Shown one piece after another: positions 1 to 8,068 of a stretch of 64,000 bases of DNA (its first letter is position 1; the number at the start of each line of letters is the position of its first letter). Both the position numbers and the translations under genes were made by a program. The stretch spans positions 1 to 64,000 of the forward strand of contig NZ_BAGK01000205.1 of NCBI RefSeq assembly GCF_000308795.1. Reading direction: 5' to 3'. The DNA is from Nocardia thailandica NBRC 100428. GTDB taxonomy: Bacteria; Actinomycetota; Actinomycetes; Mycobacteriales; Mycobacteriaceae. The notes under the pieces are model-generated. The model was not told the origin of the DNA and searched no databases. It was given only the letters and a program-made list of their open reading frames with translations.

Positions 1-404
1 GCGACACCAAGGCCAAGGAGCTGGGCCTGACCCCGCTGGCCCGCATCGTCTCCACCGGCGTGTCCGGCCTGTCGCCGGAGATCATGGGTCTCGGCCCGAT
101 CGAGGCTGTGCGCCGCGCGCTGAAGCTGGCGGGCAAGAGCGTCTCCGACATCGACCTGTTCGAGATCAACGAGGCCTTCGCCGTGCAGGTGCTCGGCTCG
201 GCGCGTGAGCTGAAGATCGACGAGGACAAGCTCAACGTCTCCGGTGGCGCGATCGCGCTGGGCCACCCGTTCGGCATGACCGGCGCCCGCATCACCACCA
301 CGCTGATCAACAACCTCCAGACCTACGACAAGCAGTTCGGTGTGGAGACCATGTGCGTCGGCGGCGGCCAGGGCATGGCGCTGGTCATCGAGCGCCTGAG
401 CTGA
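1..404 (+). CDS. Thiolase (acetyl-CoA acetyltransferase), C-terminal part
   Basis: This is the C-terminal third of a thiolase, open at the left edge and read in the frame that starts at base 3. Visible landmarks are the NEAFAVQVL segment, the GGAIALGHPFG motif with its active-site histidine, and the terminal CVGGGQGMALVIE block that holds the second catalytic cysteine. Thiolases of this type act in the cytoplasm on acyl-CoAs, either in beta-oxidation or in acetoacetyl-CoA formation. The nucleophilic cysteine near the N terminus lies outside the window, so the paralogue (FadA class) cannot be fixed. A strong hairpin follows the stop codon. Confidence 0.95.
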   Translation, partial: DTKAKELGLTPLARIVSTGVSGLSPEIMGLGPIEAVRRALKLAGKSVSDIDLFEINEAFAVQVLGSARELKIDEDKLNVSGGAIALGHPFGMTGARITTTLINNLQTYDKQFGVETMCVGGGQGMALVIERLS

Positions 405-420
405 TCGACCGGGAAAGACC

Positions 421-453
421 GAACCCCCGGCCTCCTGTGGAGGCCGGGGGTTC
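421..453. terminator. Bidirectional intrinsic terminator
   Basis: A perfect 15-bp stem (GAACCCCCGGCCTCC and its complement) with a TGT loop lies between the convergent thiolase and Bax inhibitor-1 genes. There is no long T tract, as is common in actinobacteria. The hairpin can serve both genes. Confidence 0.85.
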
Positions 454-471
454 GTCGTCGTGCGGGGTCGA

Positions 472-1341
472 TCAGTCGCGCTGGAAGTAGCTCAGCAGGC
501 GCAGGATCTCGACGTAGAGCCAGACCAGGGTGACGGTCAGGCCGAGCGCGACGCCCCAGGCCGCCTTCGCCGGGGCACCGGCGCGGATCAGCTGGTCGGC
601 GGCGTCGAAGTCGAGCAGGAAGCTGAACGCGGCGATCGCGATGCAGACCAGGCTGAACACGATGGCCAGGGCGCCACCGTCGCGCAGGCCGAAGCCGCCG
701 TCGGTGAAGAAGCTCGCGATCAGGTTGCCCAGGGCGAGCACGACAACGCCGACCATCGCGCCGAGCAGCATGCGGGTGAAGCGCGGCGTGACGCGGATGG
801 CGCCGGTCTTGTAGACGACCAGCATGCCGGCGAAGACGCCGAACGTGCCGAGCACCGCCTGACCGATCAGCGCGCTGCCGCCGACACCGCCGAAGGTGAC
901 GTCGGTGAACATCAGCGAGAGCGCGCCGAGGAACAGGCCCTCGAACGCCGCGTAGGACAGCACGATGGCCGGGTTGTCCATCTTGTTGCCGAAGCTGGCG
1001 ACCAGGACGAGGACCAGGCCGACGAGGCCGCCGCCGATGACGAACAGCGGCGCGAGGCCGGGGCTGTTGTAGGACAGCGCGTAGGAGATGATGGCCGCCA
1101 CGGTCAGCACGGCCAGGGTGATGCCGGTCTTGGTGACGACATCGTCGATGGTCATCGTGCGGGTGGCGGGCGCAGGCTGGTACGGCTGCTGGTAGGGCTG
1201 CTGACCGTACTGGCCGTACTGCTGCTGTCCGTACTGGTTACCGAACTGACCGGCACCGGCGGCGCCCGTGCCGAAGTTGGCGTAGTTGCCTGCCTCCTGC
1301 CGCGGGAGGTTCCGGAACACCGGATTCGATGTGCTGCGCAC
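472..1341 (-). CDS. Bax inhibitor-1/YccA family membrane protein
   Basis: This is a 289-residue integral membrane protein of the Bax inhibitor-1 (TMBIM/YccA) family. The first ~75 residues are a soluble Gly/Gln/Tyr-rich stretch with repeated GQYGQ-like units. About seven hydrophobic helices follow, including SYAAFEGLFLGALS, the segment that typically carries the family's conserved acidic and aromatic residues. I chose the GTG at 1341 because it has a GAGAAAGG ribosome site just upstream and starts a family-like N terminus. The upstream in-frame ATG at 1449 would add 36 unlikely residues. Bacterial members are proposed pH-gated calcium leak channels; the actual role here is unknown. Confidence 0.85.
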   Translation of the reverse strand: MRSTSNPVFRNLPRQEAGNYANFGTGAAGAGQFGNQYGQQQYGQYGQQPYQQPYQPAPATRTMTIDDVVTKTGITLAVLTVAAIISYALSYNSPGLAPLFVIGGGLVGLVLVLVASFGNKMDNPAIVLSYAAFEGLFLGALSLMFTDVTFGGVGGSALIGQAVLGTFGVFAGMLVVYKTGAIRVTPRFTRMLLGAMVGVVVLALGNLIASFFTDGGFGLRDGGALAIVFSLVCIAIAAFSFLLDFDAADQLIRAGAPAKAAWGVALGLTVTLVWLYVEILRLLSYFQRD

Positions 1342-1492
1342 CTGTGTGCCTTTCTCGGAGTGGTTGCCGCTGTCACAGCCGGTTCGGGCTGCGGTCTCGA
1401 CTTTTCCAACGCCCGGCAACCGGACAAGGTTCCCGAAACCACCGGACACCCAACCAGCCGGACAAATCGGACTCTACCCCGAAGGGCCGCCC

Positions 1493-2641
1493 TTATCCCT
1501 GTCCGTCACGAAGTCCACGCACCGACCGCGTGACCGTGAACTTCTGGTTGCGCCCGATGACGTCGGTGCGGCCCACCATGCGCGACATGACCCCGCGATA
1601 GTCCAGATGCGAGTTGTAGACCGTCCACAGTTCGCCGCCCGGCCGCAGCACCCGGCCGGTCTCGGCGAACATCTTGATGGCCGAACCGGTGTGCACCGCG
1701 GCCCCCACGTGGAACGGCGGGTTGCACAGCACCAGGTCGGCGCTGTTGTCGGCGGTGGCCGACATGGCGTCGTCGCGGACCACCGAAACCCGTTCCCCGA
1801 CACCGTTGGCCACCGCCGTCGCCTGCGCCGAGGCCACGGCCGCCGCGGACTGGTCGGTGCCGAGCACGCGGATCGCGGGCCGGGACTTGGCCAGGGCTAC
1901 GGCGAGAATGCCGGTGCCGCAGCCGAGGTCGACGGCGTCCCGGGCGTCGGGCTTCATGCGGTCGAGGTGCTCCAGCAGGAATCGGGTGCCGATGTCCAGG
2001 CGCGGGCCGGAGAAGGCGGCGCCGTGCGCGACGACCTCGCCGCCGAGTTCGGCGATGTACTCGCGCACGGGGAACCGCGTCGCGTCGACCGGGCGGGGGC
2101 CCGAGACCAGCAGCACCCGCGACTTCTGCCTGCCGCGACTGGCCCTGACCTCGGTGAAGAACTCGCCGAGCACGTCGTTCATGGCCGGGGTGAGGTACTT
2201 GTCGCGGCCGCCGGCGAACACGAGCACCGACGGGTCGGCGTAGCGGGCGATGGCCTCGGCGACCTCGGCGAGGCCCGAGAGCACGCGTGGCAACCGCATC
2301 AGCACCAGCCGCGCGCCCGTCAGCAGATCGGGCCCCAGCGGGGCGGCGCCGTAGCGATCGGCGAGCCCGAGCACGCGGGCGTTGTTGGCCAGGGCGAGTT
2401 CGCCGGTCAGCAGATCCTGGTGAACCCGGAGGCCGGTGTGGCCGTAGCGGGTGGCCGCGCCGAGGGTCAGCGCGCCGTAGCTGTCCCCGATGACGGCAAT
2501 CGTCCCGCTATCCGCGCCGGTGAGCGCCTCGTCGGCGGTGTCGAGGAGGAGGCGATCGGCGGCATCCACCGCGTAGAGGTTCGGCGCCTCCACATCCGGA
2601 TACCGGCGCAGCCGGGTCAACACATCCTCGACGATTTCCAC
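1493..2641 (-). CDS. RsmC/RlmG-like class I SAM-dependent methyltransferase
   Basis: The product is a 382-residue protein with two tandem Rossmann-like halves, as in the 16S/23S rRNA guanine-N2 methyltransferases RsmC and RlmG. The C-terminal half holds the SAM-binding motif DLGCGTGILA and the catalytic NPPFHVG loop, which is the NPPF signature of base-N methyltransferases. The N-terminal half is degenerate and lacks the SAM loop, typical for this family. It probably methylates ribosomal RNA in the cytoplasm, but which guanine cannot be read from sequence. It is a single gene, with a 395-bp gap on its 5' side. Confidence 0.8.
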   Translation of the reverse strand: MEIVEDVLTRLRRYPDVEAPNLYAVDAADRLLLDTADEALTGADSGTIAVIGDSYGALTLGAATRYGHTGLRVHQDLLTGELALANNARVLGLADRYGAAPLGPDLLTGARLVLMRLPRVLSGLAEVAEAIARYADPSVLVFAGGRDKYLTPAMNDVLGEFFTEVRASRGRQKSRVLLVSGPRPVDATRFPVREYIAELGGEVVAHGAAFSGPRLDIGTRFLLEHLDRMKPDARDAVDLGCGTGILAVALAKSRPAIRVLGTDQSAAAVASAQATAVANGVGERVSVVRDDAMSATADNSADLVLCNPPFHVGAAVHTGSAIKMFAETGRVLRPGGELWTVYNSHLDYRGVMSRMVGRTDVIGRNQKFTVTRSVRGLRDGQG

Positions 2642-3036
2642 GCCACAAGTGTGCTAGATCGTTGCCCCACGGTCACATCCACCCCGGAATTGCCGTGGTG
2701 TTGTTACTCACACTCGACTGTCTCGCGATGTAAAACACTGGATACGAACACTTCTCGGCGATTAGCGGGTTCCTAGCGTACCGGGGGCCGCGTCATTTGT
2801 TGACGAAACATGTTGTTCCGCAGATCTTCACCGCCGACGGCGCTCCGCCGGGGCGCTTCGACCGTCGATGTCCGTTTTCCGCCGTCGGACCGCGCGGCCC
2901 AGCGCGGACCCGGACCGATCGGTCCATCCGGCCGCCTGGACCTCTCCGGCACGAGGCCAGCAAACCTCGCCGTCCGGGCAACACGGCCGCCTCGCCTGCC
3001 CCCGTCCGGGCGCCCGACCGGTTTACCATCGGCACC
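2642..3036. other. 395-bp intergenic region between divergent genes
   Basis: This gap separates the methyltransferase gene (minus strand) from the AMIN-like lipoprotein gene (plus strand) and must contain both promoters. Its first ~150 bases are noticeably less GC-rich than the surroundings. I see no convincing tRNA, riboswitch or palindromic operator. The ORFs crossing it lack homology-like content and look like shadows. Confidence 0.5.
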
Positions 3037-3612
3037 ATGCGTAACGTCCTGGTGCCCCTCCTCGCCGCCGCGGCCGTGGCCGTGGCCGGCTGCGCCACGG
3101 ACAGCCCGGCGGCCGCGCCACCGTCGTCGACGACGCCCCCGGCGGGCACCTTCACCGACGCCACCGGCGCCCTGCCCGCCGACAGCGACCCGAAGACCGC
3201 CGAGGCGGGGCCCCGCGCCGCGCTGACCGTCACCGAGATCCGCCTCGGCAAACAGCCGGGCTTCGACCGGGTCGTCTACCAGTTCGGCGGGACCGGCACC
3301 CCGGGCTGGGACGTCCGCTACGTGGATCAGGCGGTGCGGGACGGCAGCGGCCGCACGGTCGACGTCGCGGGATCGATCCTCGAGGTGCGCATCCTGGGCG
3401 CGGTCTACCCCTTCGACACCACCGAGGTCCCCTACGCGGGCCCCGATCCCACCACCGATCCCGGCGTCCCGGAGATCACCGGCGTCTACAAGCCGCTCGT
3501 GTTCGAGGGCGTGGCGCAGTCCTTCATCGGGGTGCGCGGCGACCGCCCCGCGTTCACCGTGTCGAGCCTGACCGGTCCGACGCGGCTGGTCGTGGACATC
3601 GCCACCGGCTGA
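3037..3612 (+). CDS. AMIN-like domain lipoprotein
   Basis: This is a 191-residue predicted lipoprotein. It starts with a short basic end, a hydrophobic stretch and the lipobox VAGC at about residue 21, then a Pro/Ser/Thr-rich linker. The remaining ~130 residues resemble the actinobacterial AMIN-like domain, with the landmarks EIRLGKQPGFDRVVYQF and a C-terminal RLVVDIA strand. Such domains are thought to bind cell-wall glycans or proteins outside the membrane. The ATG at 3037 puts the signal peptide directly at the N terminus; the longer reading frame upstream is not supported. Confidence 0.75.
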   Translation: MRNVLVPLLAAAAVAVAGCATDSPAAAPPSSTTPPAGTFTDATGALPADSDPKTAEAGPRAALTVTEIRLGKQPGFDRVVYQFGGTGTPGWDVRYVDQAVRDGSGRTVDVAGSILEVRILGAVYPFDTTEVPYAGPDPTTDPGVPEITGVYKPLVFEGVAQSFIGVRGDRPAFTVSSLTGPTRLVVDIATG

Positions 3613-3669
3613 ACCCGTACCGCGTGAGGGTATCGGCGGCGGCCGACGCCGCCTCGCTACACTGACCCC

Positions 3670-4116
3670 GTGGCCGATCGCCGAGAGCTTCCGCGCGCAC
3701 CCGGGGTGTCCCGGGCGCTCGGCCTGCTCGCGCTGCTGGCGGGCATCGTCGCCATGCACGCGGCGGTCTTCGCGGGCCCGTCCGGCCACGAGACCACCGG
3801 GCACGCAATCCCGGCCCAGGCCGCCGGCTCGGCCCCGGGCCCGGCGGCCGCCCCGGCGCTCGCCCCCGCGGGCAGTCCCGACCACGAGGACTTCGGCTGC
3901 ATCATGGCCGGCTGCGGCGAGCACGCCGGGCTGCACGGTTGCGTGTTCGTCCTGGTGGCCGCGGCCTTCGCCATCGCCCTCGTCCTGCTCTACCGGGTGC
4001 CCGGCACGGGGCCGGGCCCGGGCGGCGCGCTGCGCGGTTTCCGTCGCGCGCCGCGCGAGCGTGCGCCGCCGTGGACCGTGCTCTCCCTGGCTCAGCTCTC
4101 GATTCTGCGGATCTGA
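3670..4116 (+). CDS. DUF6153 family membrane protein
   Basis: This is a 148-residue protein with one hydrophobic segment near residues 15-35 and another near 90-110. Between them an Ala/Pro-rich linker leads into a compact Cys/His cluster, CIMAGCGEHAGLHGC. The pattern fits the uncharacterised actinobacterial family DUF6153. The Cys/His cluster would sit outside the membrane and looks suited to metal binding, which is inference only. It lies 84 bp upstream of a DUF305 lipoprotein gene on the same strand, a common pairing, so the two are probably co-transcribed. The start is a GTG. Confidence 0.65.
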   Translation: MADRRELPRAPGVSRALGLLALLAGIVAMHAAVFAGPSGHETTGHAIPAQAAGSAPGPAAAPALAPAGSPDHEDFGCIMAGCGEHAGLHGCVFVLVAAAFAIALVLLYRVPGTGPGPGGALRGFRRAPRERAPPWTVLSLAQLSILRI

Positions 4117-4200
4117 CAGGTCGGCCCGGCCGTCCCACCAGGGACCGGTCGCGCCTCGTCCTGCCCATCGCACGTCGAATCCGATCCGAGGAGCACACCC

Positions 4201-4812
4201 ATGTCCGTTTTCCGTGTCACCGCCGTCGCCGTCGCGACCGCCGCCACCCTGTTCGCCGCGGGCTGCGGCGACGACAGCGCGCCCGCCCCCGCCGCGACCT
4301 CGAACACCACGACGCCCGCCCCGACCGGCACGCAGGCGGCCGCCTACACCGAGGCCGACGTCACCTTCCTGCAGATGATGTACCCGCATCACGCGCAGGC
4401 CGTCGAGATGGCGCGGCTGGTCCCCTCCCGCTCGCAGAACCCGGAGCTGATCGCCCTGGCCGCGAACGTCGAGAAGGCGCAGGCGCCGGAGATGGAGCAG
4501 ATCACCACCCTCCTGACCGGCTGGGGCAAACCGGCCCCCACCGCCGACATGGGCCACGGCGGCCACGGCGGTCACACCATGTCCGGCATGATGACGGCCG
4601 ATCAGATGACCGCGCTCGCCGCCGCTTCCGGCCCCGCCTTCGACCGGATGTGGCTCGAGATGATGATCGATCATCACCTCGGCGCCGTCGAGATGGCGAA
4701 GACCGAGCTCGCGGCCGGGGTGAACACCGAGGCCCGCGCGCTGGCGACGGCGATCGTGGCCGACCAGGAGAAGGAGATCGCCCAGATGCGGGCCATGCTC
4801 GCTCAGCGCTGA
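4201..4812 (+). CDS. DUF305 domain lipoprotein
   Basis: The product is a 203-residue lipoprotein with a signal peptide ending in a lipobox (FAAGC) and a Ser/Thr/Pro linker. The DUF305 domain follows. It has the two family signatures, FLQMMYPHHAQAVEMA near residue 58 and MWLEMMIDHHLGAVEMA near residue 150, and a His/Met-rich insert (MGHGGHGGHTMSGMM) between them. DUF305 proteins are ferritin-like helical bundles, and several family members bind copper; the His/Met insert is consistent with copper handling here. A CCGAGGAG-type ribosome site precedes the ATG. Confidence 0.88.
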   Translation: MSVFRVTAVAVATAATLFAAGCGDDSAPAPAATSNTTTPAPTGTQAAAYTEADVTFLQMMYPHHAQAVEMARLVPSRSQNPELIALAANVEKAQAPEMEQITTLLTGWGKPAPTADMGHGGHGGHTMSGMMTADQMTALAAASGPAFDRMWLEMMIDHHLGAVEMAKTELAAGVNTEARALATAIVADQEKEIAQMRAMLAQR

Positions 4813-4918
4813 GCGGTACCGCCGCGCCGGATCACCCGCTCCGGCGCGGCGGGCCAGGCTGACGCCACGCCCCGCGAGCCAGTACCGTCGATGTGTTGTC
4901 CCGAGGGAGGAGAGGGAG

Positions 4919-5458
4919 ATGCGAGTACTGGAACGCGTGGGTCTTGGCACCGCGCTGGCTGCCACCGTGACCGGCGTTGTCCTGGTCAGCGCCTGCACCA
5001 CCCAGGTCGACGGCAAGGCCGAGGTGAGCCAGCCGGAGCTGTCGGCCTACCGGTCGGAGGTCTCGGCCTCCTCGGCGGCGGCGTCGTCGTCCAAGGCCGC
5101 GGCGATCGCGCGGGTGACGCTCAACGCCTGCGACCAGATGCGCGCGGCGAACAGCAGCTCGGTGAAGTCGTTCAACGCCTACATCACCGCCAGCAACAAT
5201 CACGCGCCCGACGAGAACACCAAGGCGACCGAGGCGGTGACCACCCTGCGCACCAACGCCAAGGAGCTGGACCGCAAGATCACCACCGACGTGCTCGCCG
5301 AGGTCGCGACCGCGCTCAAGGCCTACCGCGACGACACCAACGTGCTGGCCGACACCCTGGAACGCCGGGCGGGCACCGACGAGCTCAACGGTGTGATCGA
5401 CAAGTTCAACACCACCAAGGACCACGCCATCGAGGTGTGCAGGCCGCACAGCAAGTGA
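4919..5458 (+). CDS. Hypothetical lipoprotein
   Basis: This is a 179-residue protein with a clear lipoprotein signal (basic start, hydrophobic core, VSAC lipobox around residue 26) followed by the TTQVDGKA segment often seen in mycobacterial and nocardial lipoproteins. The rest is predicted to be mainly helical, rich in Ala/Ser/Lys, with a second and third cysteine (NACDQM and EVCRPH) that could form a disulfide. I do not recognise a functional domain. The GAGGGAG ribosome site just before the ATG is strong. Confidence 0.7.
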   Translation: MRVLERVGLGTALAATVTGVVLVSACTTQVDGKAEVSQPELSAYRSEVSASSAAASSSKAAAIARVTLNACDQMRAANSSSVKSFNAYITASNNHAPDENTKATEAVTTLRTNAKELDRKITTDVLAEVATALKAYRDDTNVLADTLERRAGTDELNGVIDKFNTTKDHAIEVCRPHSK

Positions 5459-5523
5459 GCCGCCCGTAACGCGTACAGCGCCGTTCACGATTCTCACCGC
5501 GGAGCGTAACCGAGAGGGAGATC

Positions 5524-6846
5524 GTGCACGTCTCGTTGAGAAGCATTGCAGCAGTTGCCGTTTCGAGTTTGAGTCTGGTTCTGGCACCCGCCGCGGCGCA
5601 CGCGGACCCGGCCACCCCGCAGCAGTGCCGGGTCACCTCGGACCGGGCCCCGGCCACCGCCGACCCCGCCGCGGTCGCCCTCGATCCCGCCGGCGTCGCC
5701 GCGGCCATGGCGACGGCCGACGACTCGACCCGGTTCAACGTCCAGCTCTACCGCAACAACTGCCTGGTCGCGGCGGGCCCGCACAACGCCGCCTCGGGCG
5801 GGGTGGCGTGGAACCTGTGGAGCGGCACCAAGAGCGTGGTGTCCCTGGTCGCCGGCATCGCCGTCGATCAGGGCAGGCTGCGCGTCGACGACCCGATCGA
5901 TCGGTACCTGCCGCCCGGCCTCGGCGATGCCGAACACCGCGCGATCACCGTGCGCAGCCTGCTCACCGAGTCCTCCGGGATGGAGGTGGCGGTCGCCGCC
6001 GAGGGCGCCGCGGGGCTGGTCCAGCTCGATCCCAACGTGGTCGCCCAGGCCATGGCCATGCCCATCGAGAAGCCGCAGGGCACCGAGTTCAAGTACAGCC
6101 AGCGCGCGGTCGACCTGCTGGCCTATGTGATCGGGCGCGCGGTCGACGAGGACTTCCAGACCTTCGCCCAGCGCACCCTTTTCGATCCGCTCGGCATCCA
6201 GCGCGGCGACTACTACTGGGCACGCGACCGCGCGGGCAACACCTACGGCCACGCGCACCTGATCCTGCCGCCGGACGACTTCGCCAAGCTCGGCCTGCTC
6301 GTCGCCAACCACGGCGCCTGGAACGAGCGGCAGGTGGTCTCGGCGGCGTACCTGCGCGAGGCGACCACCCCCTCGCCGACGCACCCCTGCTACGGCTACC
6401 TGTTCGTGGTCAACGGGCCGCAGTGCTCGCCGCAGTTTCCCGGCCTGCCCGCGGACGCGGTGAAGATGTCGGGCATGCTGCGCAACGACAGCTACATCGT
6501 CCCGAGCCTCGGCCTGGTGTTCAGCTGGACCGGTGTCAGCGTGCCCAACGGCCCGCTCGGGCTGACCCACCAGGTCATGCGGCAGCTGGTCGCGGCGTTC
6601 CGGGACGTGGCGATCCCGGATCCGGGCCCGTACCAGCCCCTGCCGGACGTGGCGGTCACCGATCCGATGATCGCGAATCCGGCGCCGTTCCTCGGCCTGG
6701 CCGGTATCGGCGACTACGCCTATCCCGGGTGCAGTTTCCTGTCCTGCCTGGGCGAACGCCCGAAGGCGCCGTTCTCGGACTGGCCGCCGGGCTGCTTCAT
6801 CCTCGGCTGCGCGGGCACCGACGCGCGGACGCCGGGCATCCGGTAG
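5524..6846 (+). CDS. Secreted serine hydrolase of the beta-lactamase/class C family
   Basis: This is a 440-residue exported protein with a Sec signal peptide ending near AHAD at residue 27. The serine-beta-lactamase-like fold is indicated by the SxxK motif SGTKSVVS near residue 101, in which serine is the nucleophile and lysine the general base. A tyrosine-containing YSQRAVDLL segment takes the place of the usual Y-x-N motif. Relatives are esterases, D-aminopeptidases or penicillin-binding-like enzymes, so the substrate is unknown. The C-terminal ~60 residues have two Cys-containing repeats (CSFLSCLGERP and CFILGCAGTD) that may be disulfide-bonded and are unusual for the family. The start is a GTG preceded by GAGAGGGAG. 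Confidence 0.8.
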   Translation: MHVSLRSIAAVAVSSLSLVLAPAAAHADPATPQQCRVTSDRAPATADPAAVALDPAGVAAAMATADDSTRFNVQLYRNNCLVAAGPHNAASGGVAWNLWSGTKSVVSLVAGIAVDQGRLRVDDPIDRYLPPGLGDAEHRAITVRSLLTESSGMEVAVAAEGAAGLVQLDPNVVAQAMAMPIEKPQGTEFKYSQRAVDLLAYVIGRAVDEDFQTFAQRTLFDPLGIQRGDYYWARDRAGNTYGHAHLILPPDDFAKLGLLVANHGAWNERQVVSAAYLREATTPSPTHPCYGYLFVVNGPQCSPQFPGLPADAVKMSGMLRNDSYIVPSLGLVFSWTGVSVPNGPLGLTHQVMRQLVAAFRDVAIPDPGPYQPLPDVAVTDPMIANPAPFLGLAGIGDYAYPGCSFLSCLGERPKAPFSDWPPGCFILGCAGTDARTPGIR

Positions 6847-6855
6847 CCGGGAGTA

Positions 6856-6877
6856 TCCTGTCCGGGACCGGACAGGA
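6856..6877. repeat. Inverted repeat upstream of the GntR gene
   Basis: TCCTGTCC and GGACAGGA form perfect 8-bp arms around GGGACC, in the 71-bp gap between the serine hydrolase and the GntR gene. It could be the autoregulatory operator of the GntR protein or a short terminator for the hydrolase; sequence alone does not decide. Confidence 0.5.
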
Positions 6878-6917
6878 CCAGTAGGGACCTGCCGGAGGCG
6901 ACCGGAGGAGGGTCCCC

Positions 6918-7643
6918 ATGCCCGTTCCGCTGCGCGACAGCGCCGTGCCCAAACACGAACAGCTGCGCGCGATCCTGCTGCAGAAGTGCACCAGGGAGCT
7001 GCAGCCGGGCGATCTGATGACCAGCGAACGCAATCTCATGCAGGACTACGGCGTCAGCCGGATCACGGTCCGCGAGGCGATCGGGCAGCTGGTCAACGAG
7101 GGCTATCTCGTGCGCGTGCGCGGCAAGGGGACTTTCGTCGCGCACCGGCAGATGCAGTCGCGGTTGCACCTGGCCTCGTTCAGCGAGGAGATGCGCGCCC
7201 AGGGCCACGAGCCGACCACGCTGGTGCTCGCCGCCGAGCGGGCACCGGCGCCGGAGCCGACGCTGCGCGCCCTCGGGCTGCCGGGCGGCTCGTCCGCCTT
7301 CCACGTGCGGCGGCTGCGGCTGGCCGACGGCGATCCGGTCAGCGTCGACGACGGCTGGTTCCATCCCGAACTGCTGCCCGGCCTGATCGAGCACGACCTC
7401 ACCGGCTCGCTCTACCAGCTCACGGCCCAGCGCTACGGGCGCGTGATCGAGCGCGCCGAGCAGACCGTCGACGCGCAGGCCGCCGATCCCGGCGTCGCCG
7501 AACTGCTCGACATCCGCAAGGGCGCACCGGTGTTGCACTTCGACCGGATCTCCTTCAGCGGCGACCACGCGGTCGAGCACACCGAGAGCTGGTACCGCTC
7601 GGATCGGTACCGGTTGCAGATGGAGGTCGGCAGGCGGAGCTGA
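6918..7643 (+). CDS. GntR family regulator, HutC/UTRA type
   Basis: This is a 241-residue DNA-binding regulator. Residues ~10-75 form the GntR winged helix (LMTSERNLMQDYGVSRITVREAI is the recognition region, followed by the RVRGKGTFVA wing). The rest is a UTRA ligand-binding domain. HutC-type members usually respond to sugar phosphates, amino acid derivatives or similar small molecules. No metabolic operon is attached, so the effector and targets are unknown. The GGAGGAGGG ribosome site is strong, and an inverted repeat 40 bp upstream could be its own operator. Confidence 0.88.
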   Translation: MPVPLRDSAVPKHEQLRAILLQKCTRELQPGDLMTSERNLMQDYGVSRITVREAIGQLVNEGYLVRVRGKGTFVAHRQMQSRLHLASFSEEMRAQGHEPTTLVLAAERAPAPEPTLRALGLPGGSSAFHVRRLRLADGDPVSVDDGWFHPELLPGLIEHDLTGSLYQLTAQRYGRVIERAEQTVDAQAADPGVAELLDIRKGAPVLHFDRISFSGDHAVEHTESWYRSDRYRLQMEVGRRS

Positions 7644-7727
7644 GCAACCTGGGCCGAACACGTGTGAAATCGGCTTGTTTCAGATACCGTGGCCCCACTT
7701 TCCCAGTGCTAGGCCGGAGGTCTCCCC

Positions 7728-8018
7728 ATGTCCCACCGAACAACTCTCGCGCGCGCGGCCTTCGTCGTCGCCACGGCCGCTGCCGCCGCGCTCGTCACCA
7801 CCGGAACGGCGAGCGCCGCGGGCGGTCTCGACTGGGACCTCTTCCCGTCGGGCTCCGCCGAGATCGGCCCGCCCACCGGTAGCGCGGGCTCGGTCGACAT
7901 CGGCCTGCCCACCGGTTCCGTCGACGCCGACTTCGGTTCCGGAGCGCCCAAGCCGCCCGCCTCCGGGTCCGGCACCGGCTCGGGCGGCACGGGCTCGGGC
8001 ACCGGCTCGGGCAGCTGA
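7728..8018 (+). CDS. Small secreted Gly/Ser-rich protein
   Basis: This is a 96-residue protein with a Sec signal peptide (cleavage after SASA, near residue 30). The mature chain is short and low-complexity. It has two GLPTGS/GPPTGS repeats and a C-terminal Gly-Ser-Thr tail. No enzymatic domain is visible. It is preceded by a good GGAGG ribosome site and stands alone between the GntR gene and the convergent GMC oxidoreductase. Confidence 0.6.
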   Translation: MSHRTTLARAAFVVATAAAAALVTTGTASAAGGLDWDLFPSGSAEIGPPTGSAGSVDIGLPTGSVDADFGSGAPKPPASGSGTGSGGTGSGTGSGS

Positions 8019-8068
8019 TCCCCACCGGGCCGTGCCACCCTCCCCCTCCGGGTGGCACGGCCCGGCGC

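Noticed and set aside
1286..2776. Long plus-strand open frame opposite the methyltransferase gene
   Set aside because: Antisense shadow of a clear methyltransferase; its translation is Arg/Gly/Val-rich without any domain, as expected in high-GC DNA.
2773..5016. 747-codon minus-strand frame
   Set aside because: Lies opposite four genes with signal peptides, lipoboxes and ribosome sites; no domain content.
6856..6877. Definite GntR operator
   Set aside because: The inverted repeat is real, but its sequence does not match a known HutC-type consensus and it could equally be a terminator, so it is listed only as a repeat.
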